DNA from: an uncultured Phycisphaerales bacterium
GTDB lineage: Bacteria > Planctomycetota > Phycisphaerae > UBA1845 > CAIVHJ01
DNA length: 17,819 nt
Direction: 5' to 3'
Assembly (NCBI GenBank): GCA_903905665.1
Contig: CAIVHJ010000340.1
Location: 1-17,819 of the forward strand
The position numbers and the translations under genes were made by a program. The notes under the pieces are model-generated. The model had not been told where the DNA came from. It ran no database searches and saw only the letters and a list, made by a program, of their open reading frames with translations. This document shows positions 1 to 7,064 of this stretch, piece after piece (positions within the stretch are counted from its first letter, which is position 1; each line of letters begins with the position of its first letter).

Positions 1-14
1 TGACCCTCCCCTAA

Positions 15-35
15 CCCCTCCCTACAAGGGAGGGG
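15..35. repeat. Short perfect hairpin, CCCCTCCCT/AGGGAGGGG
   Basis: A perfect 9-bp inverted repeat (15-23 with 27-35) surrounds an ACA loop. A TAA before the left arm can pair with TTA at 38-40 across a small AG bulge. It is the first of three palindromes in the 236 bp downstream of the minus-strand peptidase gene. It could be a dispersed REP-like unit or a transcript-end hairpin. No T-run follows on the minus strand, so a classical intrinsic terminator is not supported. Confidence 0.7.
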
Positions 36-96
36 AGTTATTTGTCGTGTTTTGTCGCGCCAGGCTACCGCTTGTTATATTTTGTTGCTGTTCAAC

Positions 97-116
97 GGGC
101 ACGGCATGCCGTGCCC
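97..116. repeat. Perfect 20-bp palindrome (GGGCACGGCA half-site)
   Basis: The 20 bases are identical to their own reverse complement, with GGGCACGGCA as the half-site and no loop. CCTAC follows directly, and CTTGTCTG lies shortly downstream at 125-132. A similar tail follows the next palindrome, which suggests related dispersed repeat units rather than an operator. I recall similar GGCACGGCATGCCGTGCC elements scattered in many environmental bacterial genomes, but this is memory and not a search result. Confidence 0.75.
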
Positions 117-148
117 CTACAGAACTTGTCTGGTTTGCTCAGAAACAT

Positions 149-164
149 GGTGGGCAAGCCCACC
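149..164. repeat. Short palindrome GGTGGGC-AA-GCCCACC
   Basis: A perfect 7-bp inverted repeat has a 2-nt AA spacer. It is followed by CTACTTGTCTG, whose CTTGTCTG (168-175) repeats the sequence seen at 125-132 after the previous palindrome. The shared tail marks this unit and the one at 97-116 as members of one repeat cluster. The rest of 1-236 holds no credible gene: the short reading frames there have no ribosome binding site or recognisable protein. Confidence 0.7.
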
Positions 165-236
165 CTACTTGTCTGCAGAACCTTCATCCGAACACTACGA
201 ATAAAATAAAACTACGCCAGGATGGCGAATCGGACA

Positions 237-1943
237 TCAGGGGTTGATGTACTGCTCGGTGAAGTACTTAGCCGTCAGAGGCTCGCCGGTGGCAGCTTCG
301 ATGTGCTGCACCCACGGCATCTTGGATCCGGGGGAAAAAACCTTGCCCTTGAGATACTGTCCGGCTGCTTTCTGGCCGAAGAAGCAGGCGTTCTTCACGT
401 CCGCGGTTTTCAGGATGTTGGCACAGATGTAATGGCGAACCTGGGATGCGACCAGATCGCCCATCATGTAGTTGTGATAATAGGCCGGAGTGGTTACGAC
501 GTGATTTTTGGCGCCATAGTCCACGCCGGACATGTCATCGGGCGGATTGAGCAACTGGTATTTTTTCTTGAGGTTCCACCAAAGTTTATTGAGGTCCTGA
601 TCGGGATTGCGATACATCTCGCGTTCAAAACGGACCATGACCTGAGCCCAGCGGCTGAAGACAATTTTTTCCATACGAAGGCTGTTCTGAGCCGATTGCG
701 CATATTTTTCCGCCTGGTTTTCCGGAACATTCAGCACGCGGGTCAGGAATTCCCGGTTCTTGCTGAACGTGCCGAACATCAGCGCCATGCCCTCGGTGGT
801 CATTGCATGAGACGCCTGTCGCAACACGAACGGCAGGTTGCGATCAATGTATTCGTCGAAGACGCTGTGACCCAGTTCGTGCATGATGGTGTCGGCCCAG
901 TAGGCGTTGGGCTTCAGGTTGCACAGGACGCGGATGTCGCCTGCGCGATCAATGTCGGAACTGAAGGCGTGAGGACTTTTGCCGGGTTTTTCGTACAGAT
1001 CGCTTCGTTTCACAATGCCGTCCACGTCCATGTCGATGCTGTTGTAATACGTTCTGGCCATCGCCAGCAAATCCTTGTCCTTGTAAAACGCATCCCAATC
1101 CACGGTTTCGACGGGCGGGGCTTCCTGAAAGAACAAATCGCCGTAATGCCAGGGACGCAGGTCCTCCACCTTGATTCCGAAATTGGCGGCTCGTTTGGCG
1201 TCGATTTCGGCCTTCAGTTGTTCGAAAGGTTTTCGCGTCAGATCGTCGAGTTCGTCAAACAAGCGGATCATCTGGTTTTCGTCGATTTCCTGCAGATGCA
1301 TGCTGAGCGAATAAAAGTTGTCAAACCCCAGTTGTTTGGCCAACTGGTTGCGAAGTTTGACGAGTTGCGCCAGTTTGTCTTTGGATTTCACGCCAACCGC
1401 CATGTAACCCTTCCAGGCCTGTTCGGCCATGTGGCTGTCTTTGGTGCTTCCGAGGACATCGCGGACGTCGTTTTCGGTGGCCGGTTTTCCGTTCAGGTCG
1501 CTGCGATGGGCATTGAAAATCTGTTCGATATCGGCGGAGAGTTCGACGATTTGTTTGTTGATCTTGGGGTCCGCCTGGTACGGCAGATAGTTGCGGTACA
1601 TGAGTTCCAGCAGCCGTTTTTGCATCGAGTCGGTCAGTTGATTGCTTTCCTTGATGGATTTGAGTTTGGCAAAGGCGGCGGAGTCACTGTGAAAATCGAC
1701 CATTGCTTTGTCGGCATCTTTGCGGCGCTGGAAATCGGCATCGGCGCCGGTGACATTGGACTCCCACCAGGTTCGTTCGGCTTCGATGGCCAGCGGACGA
1801 TATCGGGTTTCATAGGATTCATACAGGGCGGTGAATTCTTTTTCGGCGGGGTTCATCGTCGCTTCCTTTTTGGGTTCGTCCGCTCCCACAAAACATATCC
1901 CAGCCCAACCGCAAAGTCCCACAAGCAGTACCGATTTGTACAT
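237..1943 (-). CDS. Exported M2-type (ACE-like) zinc peptidase
   Basis: This is a zinc-dependent peptidyl-dipeptidase-like enzyme of 568 residues, probably acting in the periplasm. Visible features are an N-terminal signal peptide (residues 1 to about 21, hydrophobic LLVGLCGWAGICFVG, then ADEPKK), a WWE motif near residue 59, and HELGH at 355-359. Glu384 in TTEGMA sits 25 residues after the second zinc His, a spacing close to that in ACE. A downstream His/Tyr segment (H481, Y488-Y492) resembles the transition-state-binding region. The length fits a single M2 domain. The open frame reaches 72 codons further upstream, but that stretch lacks signal-peptide character and runs across the divergent gene. 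ATG at 1943 is preceded by AAGGA at a spacing of 8 and by a good promoter. M2 is the best fit; another HEXXH gluzincin family such as M3 is the alternative. The substrate is unknown. Confidence 0.85.
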   Translation of the reverse strand: MYKSVLLVGLCGWAGICFVGADEPKKEATMNPAEKEFTALYESYETRYRPLAIEAERTWWESNVTGADADFQRRKDADKAMVDFHSDSAAFAKLKSIKESNQLTDSMQKRLLELMYRNYLPYQADPKINKQIVELSADIEQIFNAHRSDLNGKPATENDVRDVLGSTKDSHMAEQAWKGYMAVGVKSKDKLAQLVKLRNQLAKQLGFDNFYSLSMHLQEIDENQMIRLFDELDDLTRKPFEQLKAEIDAKRAANFGIKVEDLRPWHYGDLFFQEAPPVETVDWDAFYKDKDLLAMARTYYNSIDMDVDGIVKRSDLYEKPGKSPHAFSSDIDRAGDIRVLCNLKPNAYWADTIMHELGHSVFDEYIDRNLPFVLRQASHAMTTEGMALMFGTFSKNREFLTRVLNVPENQAEKYAQSAQNSLRMEKIVFSRWAQVMVRFEREMYRNPDQDLNKLWWNLKKKYQLLNPPDDMSGVDYGAKNHVVTTPAYYHNYMMGDLVASQVRHYICANILKTADVKNACFFGQKAAGQYLKGKVFSPGSKMPWVQHIEAATGEPLTAKYFTEQYINP

Positions 1944-1992
1944 TGGAGATTTCCTTGATAAGGTAAGAACTTGTCGTGATATCCGGCAACCC

Positions 1993-2021
1993 ATGATAGT
2001 ACCGCGACTTGGATTTTTCAA
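1993..2021 (-). promoter_or_regulatory. Sigma-70-type promoter for the M2 peptidase
   Basis: On the minus strand, TTGAAA (2016-2021) and TATCAT (1993-1998) are separated by exactly 17 nt, and each matches the consensus in five of six positions. Transcription would start near 1986, giving a leader of about 43 nt with AAGGA placed correctly before ATG 1943. The elements lie in the 99-bp divergent gap, so the upstream side also borders the oleA-like gene. Confidence 0.55.
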
Positions 2022-2042
2022 ATATCGCCATTGGGATCGAAC

Positions 2043-3089
2043 ATGAGATATTCCCACGTTTGTCTGGAATCGTTCGGATACGTTCTTCCTTCGGAAGTGG
2101 TGACCTCTGCGGATTTGGAAGAGCAACTGGCTCCGGTGTACGGACGGTTCAATCTCCACGTGGGTCGGCTGGAACTCATGACGGGTATCCGCGAACGGCG
2201 GTTTTGGCCGAGGGGGACGTTACCAAGCACCGTGGCGGCGCAGGCGGGGAGAATTGCTCTGGAAAAATCAGGAGTTCCCGCTGAGCAAATCGACGCTCTG
2301 TTTTTCACGGCGGTTTCGCACGATTTTCTCGAACCGGCGACCGCGTCCGTCGTTCATCATCACCTCAGTCTGCCGGATCGTTGCGGATTCTTCGACATTT
2401 CAAACGCATGCCTGGGATTCCTCAACGGGATGATCACGTTGGCCAATATGATCGAACTTGGTCACGTCCGGCGGGGATTGATCGTTTCCGGAGAAAACAG
2501 CCGATCGCTGGTCGAATCCACCATCGAGCATTTGCTTCATCAGTCCGATCTGACCAAATCCCAGATTAAAGACAGCCTCGCTTCGTTGACGATCGGTTCG
2601 GGTGCGGCGGCGCTGGTGATGGCGCATGAATCCGTTTCGAAGACCGCTCACCGATTCATCGGGGGTGTGGTTCAATCCGCCACGCAGCACAATACGCTGT
2701 GTCAGGGTTCGGGTGATTCTTGTTTCGACGCATCCGCCACGATGCTGATGAACACGGATTCGGAGACCCTGCTGGTTCACGGTTGCGAATTGGCGGGGCG
2801 AACGTGGGCGGGTTTTAAGACCGAATTGGGCTGGTCCAACGAGCAAGTTGATCGCTGCTTCACGCATCAGGTTGGAATTGCTCATCGGGACCGGCTGTAC
2901 GAAACGATCGGCATGGATACAGCGAAGGATTTTTCGACGGTGGAGTTTTTGGGAAACATCGGTTCGGTCTCGCTGCCGATCACGATGGCGATGGGATTGG
3001 AGCAAACACCGGCCCAGCGCGGCGAGCGAATCGCCCTGCTCGGCATCGGCAGCGGCTTGAGTTGCGCGATGCTGGGCGTGGAATGGTGA
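2043..3089 (+). CDS. oleA: OleA-like thiolase, head-to-head acyl-CoA condensation
   Basis: This thiolase-fold 3-oxoacyl synthase of 348 residues most resembles OleA, which condenses two long-chain acyl-CoAs head to head in the first step of olefin or long-chain ketone formation. The nucleophile is Cys123 in SNACLGF, with His275 in THQV and Asn305 in LGNIGS. Glu97 in DFLEPAT lies 26 residues before the Cys, as does Glu117 relative to Cys143 in Xanthomonas OleA. The C-terminal IALLGIGSGLSCAM block is also OleA-like. ATG 2043 is chosen over TTG 2031 because MRYSHV aligns with the usual N-terminus; GGGA lies about 8 nt upstream. The enolase-like gene follows after 47 bp, probably in the same transcript. 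No oleB, oleC or oleD is in the window, so an ordinary FabH-type role or a different product cannot be excluded. Confidence 0.82.
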   Translation: MRYSHVCLESFGYVLPSEVVTSADLEEQLAPVYGRFNLHVGRLELMTGIRERRFWPRGTLPSTVAAQAGRIALEKSGVPAEQIDALFFTAVSHDFLEPATASVVHHHLSLPDRCGFFDISNACLGFLNGMITLANMIELGHVRRGLIVSGENSRSLVESTIEHLLHQSDLTKSQIKDSLASLTIGSGAAALVMAHESVSKTAHRFIGGVVQSATQHNTLCQGSGDSCFDASATMLMNTDSETLLVHGCELAGRTWAGFKTELGWSNEQVDRCFTHQVGIAHRDRLYETIGMDTAKDFSTVEFLGNIGSVSLPITMAMGLEQTPAQRGERIALLGIGSGLSCAMLGVEW

Positions 3090-3136
3090 AACTGAACGTC
3101 CATGGCAAACGGGTAACCCTGTGAGAAGATGAAGAC

Positions 3137-4345
3137 ATGAGTGTGTCTGCCACAGCCATTCAGAACCTGACGATTCATCGGCTGAGCATTCCGATGAAGC
3201 AGCGAGTCGAACATGCGACATCGGTGCGTCAAATGGCGGACCCGATGGTCGTGAGCGTGGAGTTGCAGAATGGGATGCAGGGTTATGGGGAGACGTTGCC
3301 GCGGACGTATGTGACCGGTGAAGATCACGAGACGGTGGTGAAGACCATCCGGGAATTTTTTGTACCGCGATTGATGAATCTGCGGCCCGAGAGTTTTACC
3401 GAAGCCGTCGAATTCATCGAGTCACTTCCATGTCATGATGATCGTGGTCGGCTGGTGACGGCGGCGCGTGCTGCGGTAGAACTGGCGCTTCTCGATGCTT
3501 ACAGCCGATGCTTCGGGCGAGCGATCGGCGAATCCGTGTGCCGATGGCTGGATGTCAAGGCGATGGGGAATCCGGGTTCCATTGCTCAGGTTCGATGCGC
3601 CGGAATACTCGCGTCGTCAGAAATCGGTCGGACGCTTCGGAAGTTGAGGTGGATGCGGTGGTATGGGCTGAGAGATTTCAAACTAAAAGTCGGCACGCCT
3701 TATGACGACGAACAGGTTCGGGCGGTCACCTGCCAGTTGCGGCGTCCGCTCTGTGCAGGTCGCGTCCGGTTGCGACTTGATGCCAACGGTGCCTGGTCAT
3801 TGGATCAGGCGATTCAAAAATTATCGCGATGGTCAGAGATCGAAGGCATTTCCAAATGGATTGAACAACCTCTTGCCAAAGAAGCCGATTCCGATCTGCC
3901 GGAACTCGCACGTCGAACCGGATGGAACATCATTCACGACGAATCCTTCGCCACGGTGGAAGATGTCCGTCGATTGATTGATTCCAAGGCGGGTCAGTGT
4001 TTTAATATTCGGATCAGTAAGTGCGGAGGATTGATTCCGTCGCTGAAGCTGGCGGCGATGTGCCTGCAAAACGGGGCAACCATTATGCTGGGATGCATGG
4101 TGGGTCAGACGAGCATTTTGTCGGCGGTCGAACGGCGTTTCCTCAACTGCGTCCCGAATGTGCAATTCGCCGAAACCAACTATGGCCGCTTCCTGCTGGC
4201 CGACGACGTGGCATATCCCCGATTGAGGTTCGGTTACGGTGGGCGGCTCAAACCCCTTCGCGACCCGGCGGGTTGGGGTGTTCGGATCGATGAAAACAAA
4301 CTTCGCCTTCTCGGCGTCGCTCCCCCCGTGACAATCCCTCTGTAA
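3137..4345 (+). CDS. Enolase-superfamily enzyme, muconate/dipeptide-epimerase subgroup
   Basis: This 402-residue protein has the complete catalytic frame of the MLE subgroup of the enolase superfamily. The acid-base lysines are K182 and K184 (KLK). The Mg2+ ligands are D215 (RLDANGAW), E243 (WIEQPL) and D268 (HDES). The opposite lysine is K295 (ISKCGG). The N-terminal capping domain spans about residues 8-140 and contains YGETLPRTYVTGE. In L-Ala-D/L-Glu epimerases a DxD motif near the barrel end binds the dipeptide amino group; here the equivalent stretch reads FAETNYG (344-350), so dipeptide epimerase activity is doubtful. Chemistry by proton abstraction next to a carboxylate is expected, but the substrate is not predictable. 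It lies 47 bp after the oleA-like gene with GAGAAG upstream of the start, and ends 6 bp from the convergent rocD stop. Confidence 0.82.
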   Translation: MSVSATAIQNLTIHRLSIPMKQRVEHATSVRQMADPMVVSVELQNGMQGYGETLPRTYVTGEDHETVVKTIREFFVPRLMNLRPESFTEAVEFIESLPCHDDRGRLVTAARAAVELALLDAYSRCFGRAIGESVCRWLDVKAMGNPGSIAQVRCAGILASSEIGRTLRKLRWMRWYGLRDFKLKVGTPYDDEQVRAVTCQLRRPLCAGRVRLRLDANGAWSLDQAIQKLSRWSEIEGISKWIEQPLAKEADSDLPELARRTGWNIIHDESFATVEDVRRLIDSKAGQCFNIRISKCGGLIPSLKLAAMCLQNGATIMLGCMVGQTSILSAVERRFLNCVPNVQFAETNYGRFLLADDVAYPRLRFGYGGRLKPLRDPAGWGVRIDENKLRLLGVAPPVTIPL

Positions 4346-4351
4346 CCACGC

Positions 4352-5551
4352 TCAGGAAGTCAAGACTTTTCGGATGGCCTCCATCCCCGTGTCGATCTCG
4401 CTCTTGGTGATCGTAAGCGGGGGTGCGAATCTCATCGTTTGTTCATGAGTGTCTTTGCAGAGGACTCCCAATTCCTTCAGTTTTTTGCAATACTTCTTGG
4501 CTACTCCGGCTTCCGGTTTCAGTTCCACGCCGATCAGTAATCCTTTGCCGCGAATCTCCTTGACCGCCGGACTTTTCAGACCTTGCAGTTGTGTCATGAA
4601 ATAGGCGCCCATTTCCTGCGCGCGATCGACCAGACTCTCGTCGTGCAGGATTTTCAGCGCGGTTCGCGCGACGGCGCAACTGAGCGGCATTCCGCCAAAG
4701 GTGCTGCCGTGCACACCGGGAGTCATCACTTTGAGAATATCCCGCGTCGAAACGACGGCGGAAACAGGAAGCAATCCACCTCCCAGTGCCTTGCCGAGAA
4801 TGAACATGTCGGGTTTGACGTCCTCGTATTCGCAGGCGAATTTGCGACCCGTCCGCCCCAGGCCCGTCTGGATCTCATCCATCAACAGCAACACATTGTT
4901 TTGAGTGCACATCTCCCGAATCTGCCGAAGGAAGCCCGACGGTGGAACGATGATCCCCGCCTCGCCCTGAATCGGTTCGATCAGGATGGCAACGGTATTC
5001 GGTGTGATTTTGGATTTCACATCGTTGATGTCGCCATACTGAGCAATTTTGAAACCGGGCGTGTAGGGACCGAAACCCGTGGTCGAAAAAGGATCCGTCG
5101 AAAAACTGATAATCGTGGTGGTCCGTCCGTGGAAGTTGTTGGTAAAACAGATGATCTCGGCTTTGTTTTTCTCAACGCCTTTGACATCATAACCCCATTT
5201 GCGAGCCGTCTTAACGGCGGTTTCGACGGCTTCGGCACCGGAGTTCATCGGCAAAACCATTTCCATCCGGCAAAACTCCGCCAGTTCCCTGCAAAACGGA
5301 CCATATTGATCGTTGTAAAAGGCGCGCGAGGTGACCGCCACACGATCCAGCTGATCCTTGAGCGCCTGAACCAGCCGAGGATGATTATGACCAAAATTCA
5401 GCGCTGAATAGCAACTGAGCATGTCGATGTATCGTTTGCCATCCACATCCGTTACCCACACACCCGAAGCCTGTTCAATGACTACTTCCAGTGGAGCATA
5501 GTTGTGGGCGCCATATTCCTCTGCCAATCGAATGTGTTCCTGTGTATTCAT
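4352..5551 (-). CDS. rocD: Ornithine--oxo-acid aminotransferase
   Basis: This class III PLP aminotransferase of 399 residues converts ornithine and 2-oxoglutarate to glutamate-5-semialdehyde and glutamate, linking arginine/ornithine breakdown to proline. K254 (ILGKALGGG) forms the Schiff base and D225 (MDEIQTGLGRTG) contacts the pyridine nitrogen. Residues that set ornithine aminotransferase apart from acetylornithine or GABA enzymes are present: Y18 in GAHNY, Y48 in LSCYSA, R143 in FHGRT and E197 in EPIQGEAG. ATG 5551 (MNTQEHIRLAEEYGAHNY) matches the usual N-terminus, although the frame opens 17 codons earlier. The Shine-Dalgarno sequence is weak. The gene is convergent with the enolase-like gene and divergent from the cyclophilin gene. 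No arginase or proline gene is adjacent. Confidence 0.93.
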   Translation of the reverse strand: MNTQEHIRLAEEYGAHNYAPLEVVIEQASGVWVTDVDGKRYIDMLSCYSALNFGHNHPRLVQALKDQLDRVAVTSRAFYNDQYGPFCRELAEFCRMEMVLPMNSGAEAVETAVKTARKWGYDVKGVEKNKAEIICFTNNFHGRTTTIISFSTDPFSTTGFGPYTPGFKIAQYGDINDVKSKITPNTVAILIEPIQGEAGIIVPPSGFLRQIREMCTQNNVLLLMDEIQTGLGRTGRKFACEYEDVKPDMFILGKALGGGLLPVSAVVSTRDILKVMTPGVHGSTFGGMPLSCAVARTALKILHDESLVDRAQEMGAYFMTQLQGLKSPAVKEIRGKGLLIGVELKPEAGVAKKYCKKLKELGVLCKDTHEQTMRFAPPLTITKSEIDTGMEAIRKVLTS

Positions 5552-5738
5552 GACCCAGACCCGTACCCTTTCTGTTAATCCAATCCCAATACCGCTTTCC
5601 AATTCGGAGTATCGGAAATAGGATATCGGTCCTCAATGAAAAAGCAACCGGGAACCACCTGTGGATGCAACAGAAAGGCAGTCCGAAGTGTATAAACGGA
5701 CGTCTATGAAATTCCGGTCGAATGAAACTGAAAATCGC

Positions 5739-5766
5739 TGGACAAAACGGTTGAATGTGCCACAAT
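5739..5766 (+). promoter_or_regulatory. Possible promoter for the cyclophilin gene
   Basis: TGGACA (5739-5744, five of six matches) is followed 16 nt later by CACAAT (5761-5766, four of six). The predicted start near 5773 leaves a leader of about 36 nt before the GTG start, with a strong Shine-Dalgarno sequence in between. The rest of the 257-bp divergent gap between rocD and this gene shows no further clear element, and I could not identify a convincing rocD promoter in it. Confidence 0.35.
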
Positions 5767-5808
5767 AGTAATCGGGACATGGGAGGTCCCGGCACCAGGA
5801 GAAGCATC

Positions 5809-6846
5809 GTGAAGCCATTTTTCATTTCACGATTTCACTTTTTGATTTTCGCCGTCGGGTTGGCGGGTGCGATTCCACAGACGGTTTCGGCTCAGATCAT
5901 TGACGCTTCCGCCGTTACCGCCGAACTGCGCCCCATGCAACCCATCGTCACGGCGGGTCAGCCCGTCTGGATTGATTTTCTCATTCACAATCCCACCGAT
6001 CGCGTGACGATTCTCTATCAACCGGGATCGACCAAACTGGAACTCAATAGTCCCGAAATGGGACTTCCAAAGGAACATGTACTTGGATACGGTGACGCGC
6101 CGTCGCTGACCATCCAGCCCGTCGGATCAAAAGAAATCGGGGCCCTTGTCGTGGAACGGCCGAGCAAACCCAGCGATGAAGCCGTCGCGATTCGACTGGC
6201 GCCCGCTGCGACCGTGGGATTGCGTCTCGATCTGCTCCCCATCTGTCCGACACTGGCGCAACCGGGGCAATATCGCATTTTGTGGCAACCTTATCAGGGA
6301 AAAGTCAATCCGGCCGAATTGACGATCCGGGTGGTGTCGCTCAAGCAGGCGAAGATCGAAACAGACGCCGGTACGATGACGCTCAGATTCCTGTATGACA
6401 AAGCCCCCCATCACGTCCAGAACTTCATCGAACTCGCCCAGCAGGGTTTTTACGACAATCGGGCGTTTCATCGGATCGAACCCGGTATGCTCATCCAGGG
6501 TGGATCACCGAACGACAATCCGGCGGGAATCCGTCCCGACGGGGTGAAATTGGCGCCGGAATTCAACGATCATCCGTTCGATCGCGGAACCGTGGGAATG
6601 GCGCGATTTCCGGACGATCCCAATTCCGCCAGTTGCCAGTTTTTCATTTGTGCCGCGCGATGGCCGGAACTCGACGGTCAGTACACCGCGTTTGCCGAAC
6701 TGATCGGCGACGAATCCTTCCAAACACTGGACAAACTCATGGCCTCAAAAATCGATTCCAATGGAAAACCCGTCAAGACCCTGTACATTCGGGCGATCCG
6801 CATCGAGGATATCAAGCAGGTCCAGCCCCCCTCGCCCTTGAAGTGA
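5809..6846 (+). CDS. Exported two-domain cyclophilin-type peptidylprolyl isomerase
   Basis: This is a 345-residue exported protein. A signal peptide covers residues 1 to about 28 (FLIFAVGLAG core, cleavage after VSA). Residues 30-178 form an unassigned, probably beta-sandwich domain (VTAGQPVWIDFLIHNPTD). Residues 181-335 form a cyclophilin domain with FHRI (catalytic Arg222), IQGG (Gln230, 8 residues on as in CypA), SASCQFFI (Gln277, Phe279) and LDGQYTAFAEL. It should catalyse cis-trans proline isomerisation in the periplasm and assist folding there. GTG 5809 is chosen because AGGAG sits 7 nt before it and the signal peptide then begins MKPFF; ATG 5755 would add 18 hydrophilic residues and lacks a ribosome site. 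The N-terminal domain resembles protease-inhibitor or bacterial beta-sandwich modules only in general character. Confidence 0.9.
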   Translation: MKPFFISRFHFLIFAVGLAGAIPQTVSAQIIDASAVTAELRPMQPIVTAGQPVWIDFLIHNPTDRVTILYQPGSTKLELNSPEMGLPKEHVLGYGDAPSLTIQPVGSKEIGALVVERPSKPSDEAVAIRLAPAATVGLRLDLLPICPTLAQPGQYRILWQPYQGKVNPAELTIRVVSLKQAKIETDAGTMTLRFLYDKAPHHVQNFIELAQQGFYDNRAFHRIEPGMLIQGGSPNDNPAGIRPDGVKLAPEFNDHPFDRGTVGMARFPDDPNSASCQFFICAARWPELDGQYTAFAELIGDESFQTLDKLMASKIDSNGKPVKTLYIRAIRIEDIKQVQPPSPLK

Positions 6847-6851
6847 TCCTT

Positions 6852-6880
6852 TTCCTAATTTGAGGCGCAGCGCGTATAAT
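6852..6880 (+). promoter_or_regulatory. Promoter of the SRP RNA gene
   Basis: A perfect TATAAT lies at 6875-6880. A weak -35 (TTCCTA, 6852-6857) stands at 17-nt spacing. Transcription would begin around 6887, about 29 nt before the terminal stem of the SRP RNA, so either the mature 5' end is processed or the RNA carries a short 5' extension. The same transcript may continue into dnaX. Confidence 0.55.
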
Positions 6881-6915
6881 GTGACGTGGAAAATGCGAAT
6901 CGGGCCGGGTTCGCC

Positions 6916-7026
6916 GAATTGATGGCCGGGTCCCATGCAGTGAAGTCAGTGGACAACGGGTCAGGCTGGAAACAGAGCAGCCCATCCACCGGCATCAGGT
7001 GCCGTGGATCGCCCGGCCGTCAATTC
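6916..7026 (+). ncRNA. ffs: Signal recognition particle RNA, small bacterial (4.5S) type
   Basis: This RNA forms the core of the signal recognition particle with Ffh and targets nascent membrane and secreted proteins. The diagnostic apical domain is at 6958-6983: GGGTCAGG on the 5' side, a CTG-GAAA-CAG hairpin with a GNRA tetraloop (6966-6975), and AGCAGCCC on the 3' side, which together form the Ffh-binding symmetric loop. Further down, GTGGA (6949-6953) pairs with TCCAC (6985-6989). The terminal stem pairs 6916-6930 with 7012-7026 over 15 bp with one G-U pair. At about 111 nt it has the size of E. coli 4.5S RNA, without an Alu domain. Its position just before dnaX-ybaB-recR is a known bacterial arrangement. 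The ends may extend: 6912-6915 can also pair with 7036-7039. Confidence 0.94.
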
Positions 7027-7064
7027 CGTGAATTCGGCGAGCCTCCTGTCGTCAAAGGACTCGT

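Noticed and set aside
222..1958. A 578-codon plus-strand reading frame opposite the M2 peptidase
   Set aside because: It mirrors the peptidase gene, which has a signal peptide, HELGH motif, promoter and ribosome site. The antisense translation shows no family features and arises from codon bias.
2031..2042. TTG 2031 as start of the oleA-like gene
   Set aside because: ATG 2043 gives the N-terminus that matches the family. The TTG would add only four residues and has no better ribosome site.
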